From Nocardioides albidus (GTDB taxonomy: Bacteria > Actinomycetota > Actinomycetes > Propionibacteriales > Nocardioidaceae), in contig NZ_VDMP01000019.1 of the NCBI RefSeq assembly GCF_006335005.1, forward strand, positions 79,080-143,079: a stretch of 64,000 nt of DNA. The letters run 5' to 3'. The notes under the pieces were generated by a model, which did no database searches, was not told where the DNA came from, and worked only from the letters and a program-made list of their open reading frames with translations. Of the stretch, positions 44,819-52,511 are shown piece after piece. The position numbers and the translations under genes were made by a program. The stretch's first letter is position 1. Each line of letters starts with the position of its first letter.

Positions 44819-45573
44819 TGGGACGTCTGGACGACAAGGTCGCGATCGTGACCGGCGCCGCGATGGGCCAGGGCGCCGAGATCGCGCGCGCCTACGTCGC
44901 CGAGGGGGCGAGCGTCGTCATCGCCGACGTCGCCAAGGAGCAGGGCCAGGCGCTGGCCGACGAGCTCGGTGCGGCCGCTCACTTCGTGCACCACGACGTC
45001 AGCGACGCCGGGTCCTGGGCCAGCCTCGTCGAGGACGCCAACGGCCGCTTCGGCACGGTGAGCGTGCTCGCCAACAACGCCGGCATCCTGCGCTTCGGCG
45101 ACATCGAGCGGATGCCCGCGGACGAGGTCGAGCTGCTCTGGCGGGTCAACCAGCTCGGCTGCTTCCTCGGCATGCAGGCGGTGACCCGCACGATGCGCAA
45201 GGCAGGCGGCGGCTCGATCATCAACGCCTCGTCGGTCGAGGGCCTGGCCGGCATGGCGTCGTGCACGGCGTACGCCGCCACCAAGTGGGCGATCCGCGGC
45301 ATGACCAAGTGCGCGGCGATGGAGCTCGGGCCCAAGGGCATCCGGGTCAACTCCGTGCACCCCGGCATGATCGACACCCCGATGACGCGCGTCCACGGCG
45401 GCGACGCCGCGATGGAGTACGGCGCGAGCAAGGTGCCGCTGCGGCGCGTCGGCACGCCCGCGGACATCGCGCCGGTCTACGTGTTCCTGGCCAGCGACGA
45501 GTCGTCGTACGTCAACGGCGCCGAGATCGCCGTCGACGGTGGTGTCACCTCGACCCACGCGTTCGGGGCGTGA
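44818..45573 (+). CDS. Short-chain dehydrogenase (hydroxysteroid dehydrogenase-like)
   Basis: A 251-residue classical SDR close in pattern to 3-alpha(20-beta)-hydroxysteroid dehydrogenases: VTGAAMGQGAEIARAYV, NNAGILRFG, INASSVEGLAG, YAATKWA, and GIRVNSVHPGMIDTPMT. It oxidises or reduces a hydroxyl on a steroid or acyl substrate. ATG 44818 overlaps the previous stop by one base (TGATG). It is the last gene of the KstR-controlled operon and converges on kstR, with a hairpin in between. Confidence 0.87.
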   Translation: MGRLDDKVAIVTGAAMGQGAEIARAYVAEGASVVIADVAKEQGQALADELGAAAHFVHHDVSDAGSWASLVEDANGRFGTVSVLANNAGILRFGDIERMPADEVELLWRVNQLGCFLGMQAVTRTMRKAGGGSIINASSVEGLAGMASCTAYAATKWAIRGMTKCAAMELGPKGIRVNSVHPGMIDTPMTRVHGGDAAMEYGASKVPLRRVGTPADIAPVYVFLASDESSYVNGAEIAVDGGVTSTHAFGA

Positions 45574-45606
45574 CCAGCGCGAAGAGGCCGGCGGCGTCCG
45601 CGGCAA

Positions 45607-45636
45607 GGGCGGTCCGAGCGCAGCGAGCGACCGTCC
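45607..45636. terminator. Hairpin between convergent SDR and kstR genes
   Basis: GGGCGGTC (45607-45614) pairs with GACCGTCC (45629-45636), one G-U pair, loop of 14 bases containing the GAGCGCAGCGAGCG type of sequence found in actinobacterial small repeats. It may end both transcripts. Confidence 0.4.
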
Positions 45637-45665
45637 GCAGCCGTCGATGGAACGACGCGCTCGGC

Positions 45666-46277
45666 CTAGTCACGCAGAATGAGGTGCACGGCCTTCTCCA
45701 TGTGGGCCGCCGTCTCCTCGGCGGTGGAGCGGCCGGTCACCCACGCCACCAGGGCGGAGAGCCACACGTCGCCGATGACGCGCGCGATGGCGACGTCGTC
45801 CTCGGTGATCGCGCCCTCGTCGGGCGTGCCCCCGTGCATCGCGTGGGTCACGATCGTGGTCATCGCCATCCCCACCACGTGGATCTCGTTGCTCACGCTG
45901 CTGTCGGCGAACATGAAGGCGCGGGTGAGCGCCTCGGTGAGCTTGGGGTCGCCCTGCATGCCGCGGGCCATCCGCTTGAGGACGTAGAGCACGCGCTCGG
46001 CCTGCGTGTCGCCGGGGATCTCGCGCTCGTTCAGGCGCGCCGAGGCGTCCTCGAACTGGCGGCCCAGCGCGGAGACGAGCAGGTGGATCTTCGAGGGGAA
46101 GTAGCGGTAGAGCGTGCCGAGGGCCACGTCGGCACGCTCGGCGACCGCACGCATCTGGACGGCGTCGAACCCGCCGGACGTGGCCAGGTCGTAGGTCGCG
46201 TCGAGGATCCTCTTGCGACGCTCGCGCTGGGCGGCCGATCCGAGGTCCTCGGACGTGGACGGGTTCGCGATGCTCAC
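45666..46277 (-). CDS. kstR: TetR-family repressor of sterol catabolism KstR
   Basis: A 203-residue TetR protein whose DNA-binding half agrees closely with mycobacterial KstR as I remember it: GSAAQRERRKRILDAT, GGFDAVQMRAVAERADVALG, TLYRYFPSKIHLLVSALGR. The C-terminal half keeps LTEALTRAFMFAD and IARVIGDVWLSALVAW. KstR represses early sterol uptake and side-chain genes and is released by 3-oxo-cholestenoyl-CoA-type thioesters. A perfect KstR palindrome 81 bases upstream implies autoregulation. The divergent glycosyltransferase shares that site. Confidence 0.92.
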   Translation of the reverse strand: MSIANPSTSEDLGSAAQRERRKRILDATYDLATSGGFDAVQMRAVAERADVALGTLYRYFPSKIHLLVSALGRQFEDASARLNEREIPGDTQAERVLYVLKRMARGMQGDPKLTEALTRAFMFADSSVSNEIHVVGMAMTTIVTHAMHGGTPDEGAITEDDVAIARVIGDVWLSALVAWVTGRSTAEETAAHMEKAVHLILRD

Positions 46278-46357
46278 GAAGGGTCCCCCTGGAGTGGTGT
46301 GACGAGGCGGGTCGTTATGGACCCAGTCGATAGGCTACCGGGAAGTAGCGCATAATT

Positions 46358-46371
46358 TGGAACACGTTCCA
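46358..46371. promoter_or_regulatory. KstR box between kstR and the glycosyltransferase cassette
   Basis: TGGAACACGTTCCA, a perfect KstR-type site (TNNAACNNGTTNNA) with palindromic arms. CATAAT (46351-46356) just to its left could be the -10 for the glycosyltransferase gene, 56 bases before its start. The site lies between two divergent genes, so it can act on kstR, the cassette, or both. Confidence 0.8.
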
Positions 46372-46427
46372 CTACGTTCTCGTTTCGGCCTTGCTCCCCG
46401 GGAGCTCGACAAGGGGAGAAGCACCTG

Positions 46428-47765
46428 ATGCGAATCGCGATGCTGTCCTACCGCAGCAAGCCGCACGTCGGCGGGCAGGGGATCTACATCCGGCGGCTCA
46501 CGCGCGAGCTCGCCGCACTCGGCCACACCGTCGAGGTGTTCTCCGGGCAGCCCTACCCGGACCTCGACGAGGGAGTGACCCTCACGAAGGTGCCGAGTCT
46601 CGACCTCTACCGGCCCGGCGACGAGTTCCGCAACCCGAGCCCGGGGGAGTTCCGCGACCTCGTGGACGTCGAGGAGTGGCTGACCATGCGCAGCGGCGCC
46701 TTCCCCGAGCCCGTCACCTTCAGCAAGCGCGTGGTGAGGCTGCTGCGCGAGCGCCGTGACGACTTCGACGTCGTCTTCGACAACCAGACCCTGGCGACGC
46801 CGCTGCTCGCGATCGAGGATCCCGCGACGGTCGGTCTCCCGCTCGCGACGACGATCCACCACCCGATCACGATGGACCGCCGCATCGAGCTCGCCTCCGC
46901 TGCCTGGGCCAAGCTCAAGGACGGGTCCCGGTGGCGCCTCGAGCTGCCCAAGATCGGCGTGTGGCGCTGGTACTCCTTCCTGAGCCAGCAGAAGCGCACC
47001 GCTCCCCGCCTGCGCCGCGTCATCGTGCCGTCAGAGTCGTCCAAGCGCGACGTCGTCCGCGAGTTCAAGGTCGACCCGGCGCGGATCGAGACGATCCTGC
47101 TCGGTGTCGACGACCGGTTCACCCCGCCCGCCGCGCCCCGCGTGCCCGGGCGGATCCTCGCGATGGCCAGCGCCGACGCGCCCCTCAAGGGCATCTCCGT
47201 CCTCCTCGAGGCCTTCGCCAAGCTGGTCGTCGAGCGCGACCTCGAGCTGGTGCTCGTCACCAAGCCCAAGGAGGGCGGGGTGACCGAGAAGCTGATCGAC
47301 AAGCTCGGCATCGCCGAGCGCGTGTCCTTCGCCAACGGTCTCACCGACGACGAGCTGGTCGCCCTCATGGGCTCGGCCGAGCTGGCCTGCGTGCCCTCGC
47401 TCTACGAGGGCTTCTCGCTCCCGACCGCGGAGCTGATGGCGTGCGAGACCCCGCTCGTCGTCTCGCGGGCCGGAGCCATCCCGGAGGTCGTCGGTCCCGA
47501 CGGCCTGTGCGCCGACGTCGTGGAGCCCGGTGACGTCGGTGCGCTCACCACGGCGCTGGCCGCCCTGCTCGACGACCCCGCCCGCCGTGCCGAGATGGGT
47601 GCTGCGGGCCGGCGCCGGGTCAAGGAGCTGTTCAGCTGGACCGCGGTCGCGGCGAGCACCGCGGCCGTGCTGGAGGACGTGATCGCGGAGTACCGGGCCG
47701 AGAACGCCGAGCAGAAGGTTTCGAGGCTCGCTGGCGCTCGCACCTCAACCACCGAGAAGGACTGA
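46428..47765 (+). CDS. GT4-family glycosyltransferase
   Basis: A 445-residue GT-B retaining glycosyltransferase. N-terminal acceptor domain begins MRIAMLSYRSKPHVGGQGIY with the glycine loop; the donor domain has the E-x7-E motif, E327 and E335 in EGFSLPTAE. Sugar donor and acceptor are unknown. From memory, M. tuberculosis has a similar glycosyltransferase next to a methyltransferase (Rv0225, Rv0224c). The last 15 or so residues (VSRLAGARTSTTEKD) are encoded by a palindromic repeat and are probably not part of the ancestral enzyme. First gene of a KstR-box-linked cassette; four bases separate it from the methyltransferase. Confidence 0.88.
   Translation: MRIAMLSYRSKPHVGGQGIYIRRLTRELAALGHTVEVFSGQPYPDLDEGVTLTKVPSLDLYRPGDEFRNPSPGEFRDLVDVEEWLTMRSGAFPEPVTFSKRVVRLLRERRDDFDVVFDNQTLATPLLAIEDPATVGLPLATTIHHPITMDRRIELASAAWAKLKDGSRWRLELPKIGVWRWYSFLSQQKRTAPRLRRVIVPSESSKRDVVREFKVDPARIETILLGVDDRFTPPAAPRVPGRILAMASADAPLKGISVLLEAFAKLVVERDLELVLVTKPKEGGVTEKLIDKLGIAERVSFANGLTDDELVALMGSAELACVPSLYEGFSLPTAELMACETPLVVSRAGAIPEVVGPDGLCADVVEPGDVGALTTALAALLDDPARRAEMGAAGRRRVKELFSWTAVAASTAAVLEDVIAEYRAENAEQKVSRLAGARTSTTEKD
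47717..47753 (+). repeat. REP-like palindromic repeat inside the glycosyltransferase 3' end
   Basis: GGTTTCGAGGCTCGC reads into GCTCGCACCTCAACC as an imperfect palindrome, ending 12 bases before the stop codon. It has the look of short dispersed repeats common in Nocardioides-like genomes. It supplies the protein's C-terminal residues from about 430 on. Confidence 0.55.
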
Positions 47766-47769
47766 CGAC

Positions 47770-48519
47770 ATGCTGACCGTTGACTTCGACCGCCTCGGCC
47801 TGCGCGCCGGCGACCGCGTCCTCGACATGGGCGCCGGAGCCGGCCGGCACAGCTTCGAGATGTACCGCCGCGGCGCCGACGTGATCGCCTTCGACCTCGA
47901 CGCCGAGGAGCTCGAGAACGTCCGCAACCTGTTCGTGGCGATGAAGGAGGCCGGCGAGGTGCCCGAGGGCGCCGAGGCCGACGTCAAGCAGGGCGACGCC
48001 CTCGCGCTGCCCTTCGCCGACGGCGAGTTCGACCGGATCGTCTGCTCGGAGGTCCTCGAGCACATCCACGACGACGTCGCCGCGATCCGCGAGCTGATCC
48101 GCGTGCTGCGGCCGGGCGGGACCCTCGCCGTCACCGTGCCCCGCTGGCTGCCCGAGGTGATCAACTGGCGCCTCTCCGCCGACTACCACAACGCGGAGGG
48201 CGGTCACATCCGGATCTACACCGACCACGAGCTCGTCGACAAGGTCACCAAGGGTGGCCGCCTCAACGACGGCACCCCCGGCGAGGCCATGGTGTTCGAG
48301 GGCAAGAGCTACACCCACGGCCTGCACGCGCCGTACTGGTGGATCAAGTGCGCGGTCGGCGTCGACAACGACACCCACCCGCTCGCCAAGGCGTACCACA
48401 AGCTGCTGGTCTGGGAGATCATGAAGCAGCCCACGGCGCTCCGGCTCGCCGGCAAGGTGCTCGACCCGGTGATCGGCAAGAGCATGGTGCTGTACTTCCG
48501 GAAGCCGGAGGCGGCGTGA
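47770..48519 (+). CDS. Class I SAM-dependent methyltransferase
   Basis: A 249-residue methyltransferase. Motif I is RVLDMGAGAGRHSFE; the following acidic residue is in IAFDLDAEEL; ALPFADGEFDRIVCSEVLEH and VLRPGGTLAVTVPRWLPE are motifs II and III of Methyltransf_11 types. After the Rossmann fold there is an aromatic-rich part (HAPYWWIKCAVG) that may bind a lipid. It lies between the glycosyltransferase and the toroid-fold gene, with GTGA overlap to the latter, so the three probably act on one product. Confidence 0.87.
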   Translation: MLTVDFDRLGLRAGDRVLDMGAGAGRHSFEMYRRGADVIAFDLDAEELENVRNLFVAMKEAGEVPEGAEADVKQGDALALPFADGEFDRIVCSEVLEHIHDDVAAIRELIRVLRPGGTLAVTVPRWLPEVINWRLSADYHNAEGGHIRIYTDHELVDKVTKGGRLNDGTPGEAMVFEGKSYTHGLHAPYWWIKCAVGVDNDTHPLAKAYHKLLVWEIMKQPTALRLAGKVLDPVIGKSMVLYFRKPEAA

Positions 48520-49670
48520 GCGGGGCCGCCACGCCCGAGGTGCCGCTGAGCCGCCTGCCGTACGTCGACGGCGTGCTGTCCGCGCAGGAGGTGGCCGACA
48601 CCGCGGCGGCCATCGCCGCCATGCAGGAGCCGTGCGGGGCGGTGCCGTGGACCACGGGCGAGCACGTCGACATCTGGAACCACGTCGAGGCCGCCATGGC
48701 GATGCTGGTCGGCGGGCAGGTCGACGCGGCGGAGCGCGCCTATGCCTGGATCCCCACCCTGCAGCGCGCCGACGGCTCCTGGCCGATGAAGATCGTCGGC
48801 GGGGCGGCCGAGGACGAGCGGGGCGAGGTCAACATGTCGGCGTACTTCGCCGTCGGCCTGTGGCACCACTGGCTGGTGCGTCGCGACATCCGCTTCGTCG
48901 AGCGCTACTGGCCCTCCGTGCGCGCCGGGCTCGACTTCGTCGTGTCCCTGCAGGAGCCCTTCGGCGGCATCCGCTGGACGCCGGTCGACGACTTCTGCCT
49001 GCTCACGGGCAACTCCAGCATCTACCACTCCCTGCGTGCCGGCGTGGCGCTTGCCGACCTGATGGACGACCCCCAGCCCGAGTGGGAGCTCGCCGGCGGC
49101 CGCCTCGGACACGCGGTGCGCAGCCACGCCGACCGGTTCGCGGACAAGTCGACCTACTCGATGGACTGGTACTACCCGGTCCTCGGAGGGCCGGTCCGCG
49201 GCGACGCGGCCCGCGACCTGATCGCGCGCCGGTGGGACGACTTCGTCGTCCCGGGCCTCGGGATCCACTGCGTCGACACCAATCCCTGGGTCACCGGCGC
49301 GGAGACCTGCGAGCTCGCCATGGCGCTCGACGTCCTCGGCGACCCGGCTTCGAGCAGGCGGGCGCGGACACTGCTGGCCGACGTCCAGCACCTGCGCGAG
49401 GAGGACGGCCGGTACTGGACCGGATGGGTCTACGCCGACCCGACGCGTCCTGCGCCGGAAGGCGAGCCGCGTGACGTGCACTGGCCGCACGAGCACACGA
49501 CCTACACGGCCGCGGCGGTGATCCTGGCGGTCGACGCGCTCGGGGAGACCTACGGCCACGCCACGCCCGGCTCCGGGATCATGCGCGGGACCTCGCTGGC
49601 GCCGCACTTCGCCGAGATCGCCCTCGAGTGCGAATGCCCCTCAGTCGAGCGGGTCTCCGGCCGCGCCTGA
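48516..49670 (+). CDS. Terpenoid-cyclase/prenyltransferase-toroid-like protein
   Basis: A 384-residue helical protein that appears to have an alpha/alpha-barrel fold. LQRADGSWP near residue 90 resembles the QW motif of squalene-hopene cyclases and protein prenyltransferases, and repeating W/G/H-rich helices continue to HWPHEHTTYTAAAVILAV at the end. There is no DxDD or QxDDxxD catalytic motif, so cyclase activity is unsupported; a six-hairpin glycosidase-like role is equally open. Such proteins are often labelled prenyltransferase in databases. GTG 48516 overlaps the methyltransferase stop. The last 30 bases overlap the convergent methyltransferase gene. Confidence 0.7.
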   Translation: MSGAATPEVPLSRLPYVDGVLSAQEVADTAAAIAAMQEPCGAVPWTTGEHVDIWNHVEAAMAMLVGGQVDAAERAYAWIPTLQRADGSWPMKIVGGAAEDERGEVNMSAYFAVGLWHHWLVRRDIRFVERYWPSVRAGLDFVVSLQEPFGGIRWTPVDDFCLLTGNSSIYHSLRAGVALADLMDDPQPEWELAGGRLGHAVRSHADRFADKSTYSMDWYYPVLGGPVRGDAARDLIARRWDDFVVPGLGIHCVDTNPWVTGAETCELAMALDVLGDPASSRRARTLLADVQHLREEDGRYWTGWVYADPTRPAPEGEPRDVHWPHEHTTYTAAAVILAVDALGETYGHATPGSGIMRGTSLAPHFAEIALECECPSVERVSGRA

Positions 49671-50318
49671 GTCGCGCCGCAGCACGCGGAGCGAGCCCTG
49701 GTGGGCCACCTCCGTGAACGCGCCGCTCGCCAGTGCCGGCAGGTAGATCTGCTCGTACGGCGGCCGCCCGCCGTCGGCAGGGTCGGGGAAGACGTCGTGG
49801 ATGGCGAGGAAGCCGCCCGACCCGACCCAGTGCGCCCAGCCGCGGTAGTCGTCGCGGGCCGGCTCCTCGCCGTGCCCGCCGTCGATGAACAGCAGCGAGA
49901 GCGGCGTGCGCCAATGGGCGGCGACGGTCGTGGAGCGGCCCACGACGGCGATGACGTGGTCCTCGAGGCCGGCCCGCGCGATGTTCTTGCGGAACTGGCC
50001 CAGGGTGTCCATCAGTCCGAACTCCGGGTCGACGACGCTGGCGTCGTGGTGCTCCCAGCCGGCCTGGTTCTCCTCGGAGCCGCGGTGGTGGTCGACGGTG
50101 AACACGACCGCTGTCGTGCCCGTGTCGCGGGTGACCTGCTGCGCGGCGGCGCCGAGGTAGATCCCGGACTTGCCGCAGTAGGTGCCGACCTCGAGCACCG
50201 GCCCGTGGGGCAGTCGCTCGAGCGCGACCCGGTGGAGCAGGGCGCCCTCGTCCTCGGGCATGAAGCCCTTCGCGCGGCGGGCGTGGTCCAGGAGGTCGGA
50301 CGGCATGGTGTCGGTCAC
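49641..50318 (-). CDS. Class I SAM-dependent methyltransferase (Methyltransf_24-like)
   Basis: A 225-residue O- or N-methyltransferase-like protein: VLEVGTYCGKSGIYLG (motif I), LLFIDGGHGEEPARDDY and LAIHDVFP, the arrangement of Methyltransf_24, often found with glycan or natural-product genes. It converges on the toroid gene with a 30-base overlap and starts 20 bases from the KstR box at 50338-50351, so it can be under KstR control. It is a plausible fourth member of the cassette. Confidence 0.85.
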   Translation of the reverse strand: MTDTMPSDLLDHARRAKGFMPEDEGALLHRVALERLPHGPVLEVGTYCGKSGIYLGAAAQQVTRDTGTTAVVFTVDHHRGSEENQAGWEHHDASVVDPEFGLMDTLGQFRKNIARAGLEDHVIAVVGRSTTVAAHWRTPLSLLFIDGGHGEEPARDDYRGWAHWVGSGGFLAIHDVFPDPADGGRPPYEQIYLPALASGAFTEVAHQGSLRVLRRDSGAAGDPLD

Positions 50319-50337
50319 TCCCGCACTCTAGTAGAGT

Positions 50338-50351
50338 TAGAACGCGTTCTA
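50338..50351. promoter_or_regulatory. Perfect palindromic KstR box between methyltransferase and acyl-CoA dehydrogenase genes
   Basis: TAGAACGCGTTCTA is a perfect 14-base palindrome matching the KstR consensus fully. It lies 20 bases before the methyltransferase start on one side and 16 bases before the dehydrogenase start on the other, covering both promoter regions. Confidence 0.85.
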
Positions 50352-50367
50352 GTTCTTGAGGAGCATC

Positions 50368-52374
50368 ATGTCGATCGGCATCACCGACGAGCAGGTCGAG
50401 CTCGCCGACAGCCTGCGCAAGTGGGCGTCGAGCCTGTCCCCGATCGAGGCGGTCCGCGCCGCGGAGGGCGACGTGGCGGCGGACTTCGCACCGATCTGGG
50501 CTGCGATCGAGGAGATGGGGGTCCACGCGATCGCCGTACCCGAGGGCGACGGTGGTGGCGGCGGGACCGTGCTCGACCAAGCGGTCGCGCTGGAGGCCTG
50601 CGCCCACGAGCTGCTGCCGGGCGGACTGCTCGGCGCCGCGATCGGCAGCACACTGAGCCGGGAGCCCGGACGGCACGGCGTCCAGCTCGACGACGACGGC
50701 GTGATCTGGGACGGCGGTACGGCGGGCCGCGGCACCCCTGCGCCCGGCATCGACCTCTCGGCGCGCCACGCCCGCGGCACCGGTCCGGGACTCGCCGACC
50801 CCGCCGCGCGGCGCACCGCGATCACCTTCGCGGCCGCCGAGGCGGCGGGCGTGACCCGCTGGTGCCTGGAGACGGCGGTCGACTACGCAGGAGTCCGCGA
50901 GCAGTTCGGGCAGAGGATCGGCTCCTTCCAGGCGATCAAGCACCTGTGTGCCCAGATGCTCGAGACCGCCGAGGCCGTCACCGCGGCGGCCTGGGACGCG
51001 GCCGCGGCGGCGACGGCACGGGATTCGGGGCGGGCCGGCGAGGAGCAGTGGGCCTTCGCGGTCGACGTCGCCCTCGTCACCTGCTTCGACGGCGCCGTCG
51101 AGGTCGCCAAGTCCTGCATCCAGGTGCTCGGCGGCATCGGCTTCACCTACGAGCACGACGCCCACCTCTACCTGCGTCGCGCTCTGACCCTGCGTGCTCT
51201 CGTCGGCTCCGCCGACGATGCTGCCGAGCGGGTGACCGCCGCCGCCGTCGCCGGCGTACGACGCCGGGTCGACGTCGACCTCGAGGGCCGCGACGCGGCG
51301 GTCCGTCCGCAGGCTCGCGCCACCGCCGAGCGGATCGCGGCGCTGCCGGCGGGGGAGCAGCGGAGCGCACTCGTCGACGCGGGCTACCTGACGCCGCACT
51401 GGCCGCCGCCCTACGGCCTCGGCGCCGATCCCGCCACGCAGATCGTCATCGATCAGGAGCTCGGCCGCGCGGGCGTCGTACGACCGGACCTGGTGATCGC
51501 CGGGTGGGCCCTCCCGACGATCCTCGCCCACGGCACCGACGCGCAGCGCGAGCGGTTCGTGCGGCCCTCGCTGCTCGGCGAGCTCACCTGGTGCCAGCTG
51601 TTCTCCGAGCCCGGCTCCGGCTCCGACCTCGCCTCCCTGCGCACCCGCGCGGTGAGGGTCGAGGGCGGTTGGTCGCTGACGGGGCAGAAGGTGTGGACGT
51701 CGGTCGCCGAGCGGGCCGACTGGGGCATCTGCCTGGCGCGGACCGATCCCGACGTCCCGCAGCACAAGGGCATCACCTACTTCCTCGTCGACATGCGCGC
51801 CGCCGGCATCGAGGTGCGCCCGCTGCGCGAGATCACCGGCGAGGCGCTGTTCAACGAGGTCTTCCTCGACGACGTCCTCGTCCCGGACGAGTGCGTCGTC
51901 GCGGAGCCCGGCGACGGCTGGAGACTGGCGCGCACGACGCTGGCCAACGAGCGCGTCGCGATGGCCGGCACCCGGCTGACCAAGAGCGTCGAGCGCGCCG
52001 TCGAGCTCGCCGCCTCCCGCGACCTCGGCCCCGTCGAGCGCGTCGAGATCGGCCGCCAGGTGGCGCTCGCCACCGTGTGTGCCCTGCTCGGCGTCCGCAC
52101 CACCCTGCGCGCGCTCGGTGGCCACGGCCCCGGCGCGGAGTCGAGCGTCGCCAAGCTGCTCGGCGTCCGCAGCCGCCAGGACTCCTCCGAGCTCGTGGTC
52201 CGGCTCCAGGGCGACGCCCTCGCCCTGCTCGGTCCGCTCGGCAAGGAGTCCGACGACCCCCTCGCCGCCGACGTGTGGGAGCAGCTCAACACCCGCTGCC
52301 TGTCCATCGCCGGCGGCACCACGCAGATCCTGCGCAACGTCGCCGCCGAGCGGATCCTCGGCCTGCCTCGCTAG
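50368..52374 (+). CDS. fadE34: Tandem-domain acyl-CoA dehydrogenase, FadE34/ChsE3-like
   Basis: A 668-residue protein made of two acyl-CoA dehydrogenase units. The second unit (from about residue 325) is complete, with CQLFSEPGSGSDLASLRTRA and WSLTGQKVWTSVAERADWG around the flavin. The first keeps its C-terminal helical domain (YAGVREQFGQRIGSFQAIKH, QVLGGIGFTYEHDAHLYLRR) but the middle beta-domain is reduced to about 50 residues. The mycobacterial FadE34 (ChsE3, about 711 residues) dehydrogenates sterol side-chain acyl-CoA and is also next to kstR. TTGAGGAG precedes ATG 50368; a TTG at 50356 is less likely. Confidence 0.85.
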   Translation: MSIGITDEQVELADSLRKWASSLSPIEAVRAAEGDVAADFAPIWAAIEEMGVHAIAVPEGDGGGGGTVLDQAVALEACAHELLPGGLLGAAIGSTLSREPGRHGVQLDDDGVIWDGGTAGRGTPAPGIDLSARHARGTGPGLADPAARRTAITFAAAEAAGVTRWCLETAVDYAGVREQFGQRIGSFQAIKHLCAQMLETAEAVTAAAWDAAAAATARDSGRAGEEQWAFAVDVALVTCFDGAVEVAKSCIQVLGGIGFTYEHDAHLYLRRALTLRALVGSADDAAERVTAAAVAGVRRRVDVDLEGRDAAVRPQARATAERIAALPAGEQRSALVDAGYLTPHWPPPYGLGADPATQIVIDQELGRAGVVRPDLVIAGWALPTILAHGTDAQRERFVRPSLLGELTWCQLFSEPGSGSDLASLRTRAVRVEGGWSLTGQKVWTSVAERADWGICLARTDPDVPQHKGITYFLVDMRAAGIEVRPLREITGEALFNEVFLDDVLVPDECVVAEPGDGWRLARTTLANERVAMAGTRLTKSVERAVELAASRDLGPVERVEIGRQVALATVCALLGVRTTLRALGGHGPGAESSVAKLLGVRSRQDSSELVVRLQGDALALLGPLGKESDDPLAADVWEQLNTRCLSIAGGTTQILRNVAAERILGLPR

Positions 52375-52380
52375 GTTCCT

Positions 52381-52506
52381 TCAGCTGCTCCGGGGGCCTG
52401 TCGGGGGCTCGGGCAGGCGGCGCAGGATCTCGGCCAGGGTGCTGTCGATCTGATCGAACCGGGCGTCGTGCGCGTCGAACGGCTCCTCCGGTTGGTGGTC
52501 GTGCAC
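52381..52506 (-). CDS. Small hypothetical protein downstream of the LipC-like gene
   Basis: A 41-codon open frame starting GTG 52506, five bases after the esterase stop. Third codon positions are almost all G or C, as in real genes here. The product is polar with one amphipathic stretch, RFDQIDSTLAEILRRL, then a Pro-rich end. No ribosome site stands out. It may be a real small protein or a remnant. Confidence 0.4.
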   Translation of the reverse strand: MHDHQPEEPFDAHDARFDQIDSTLAEILRRLPEPPTGPRSS

Positions 52507-52511
52507 GGACC

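Noticed and set aside
49579-52125. Very long antisense open frame (over 800 codons) opposite the toroid and acyl-CoA dehydrogenase genes
   Set aside because: Translation is Arg/Gly/Ala/Asp-rich low-complexity sequence without motifs; such frames arise opposite high-GC genes.
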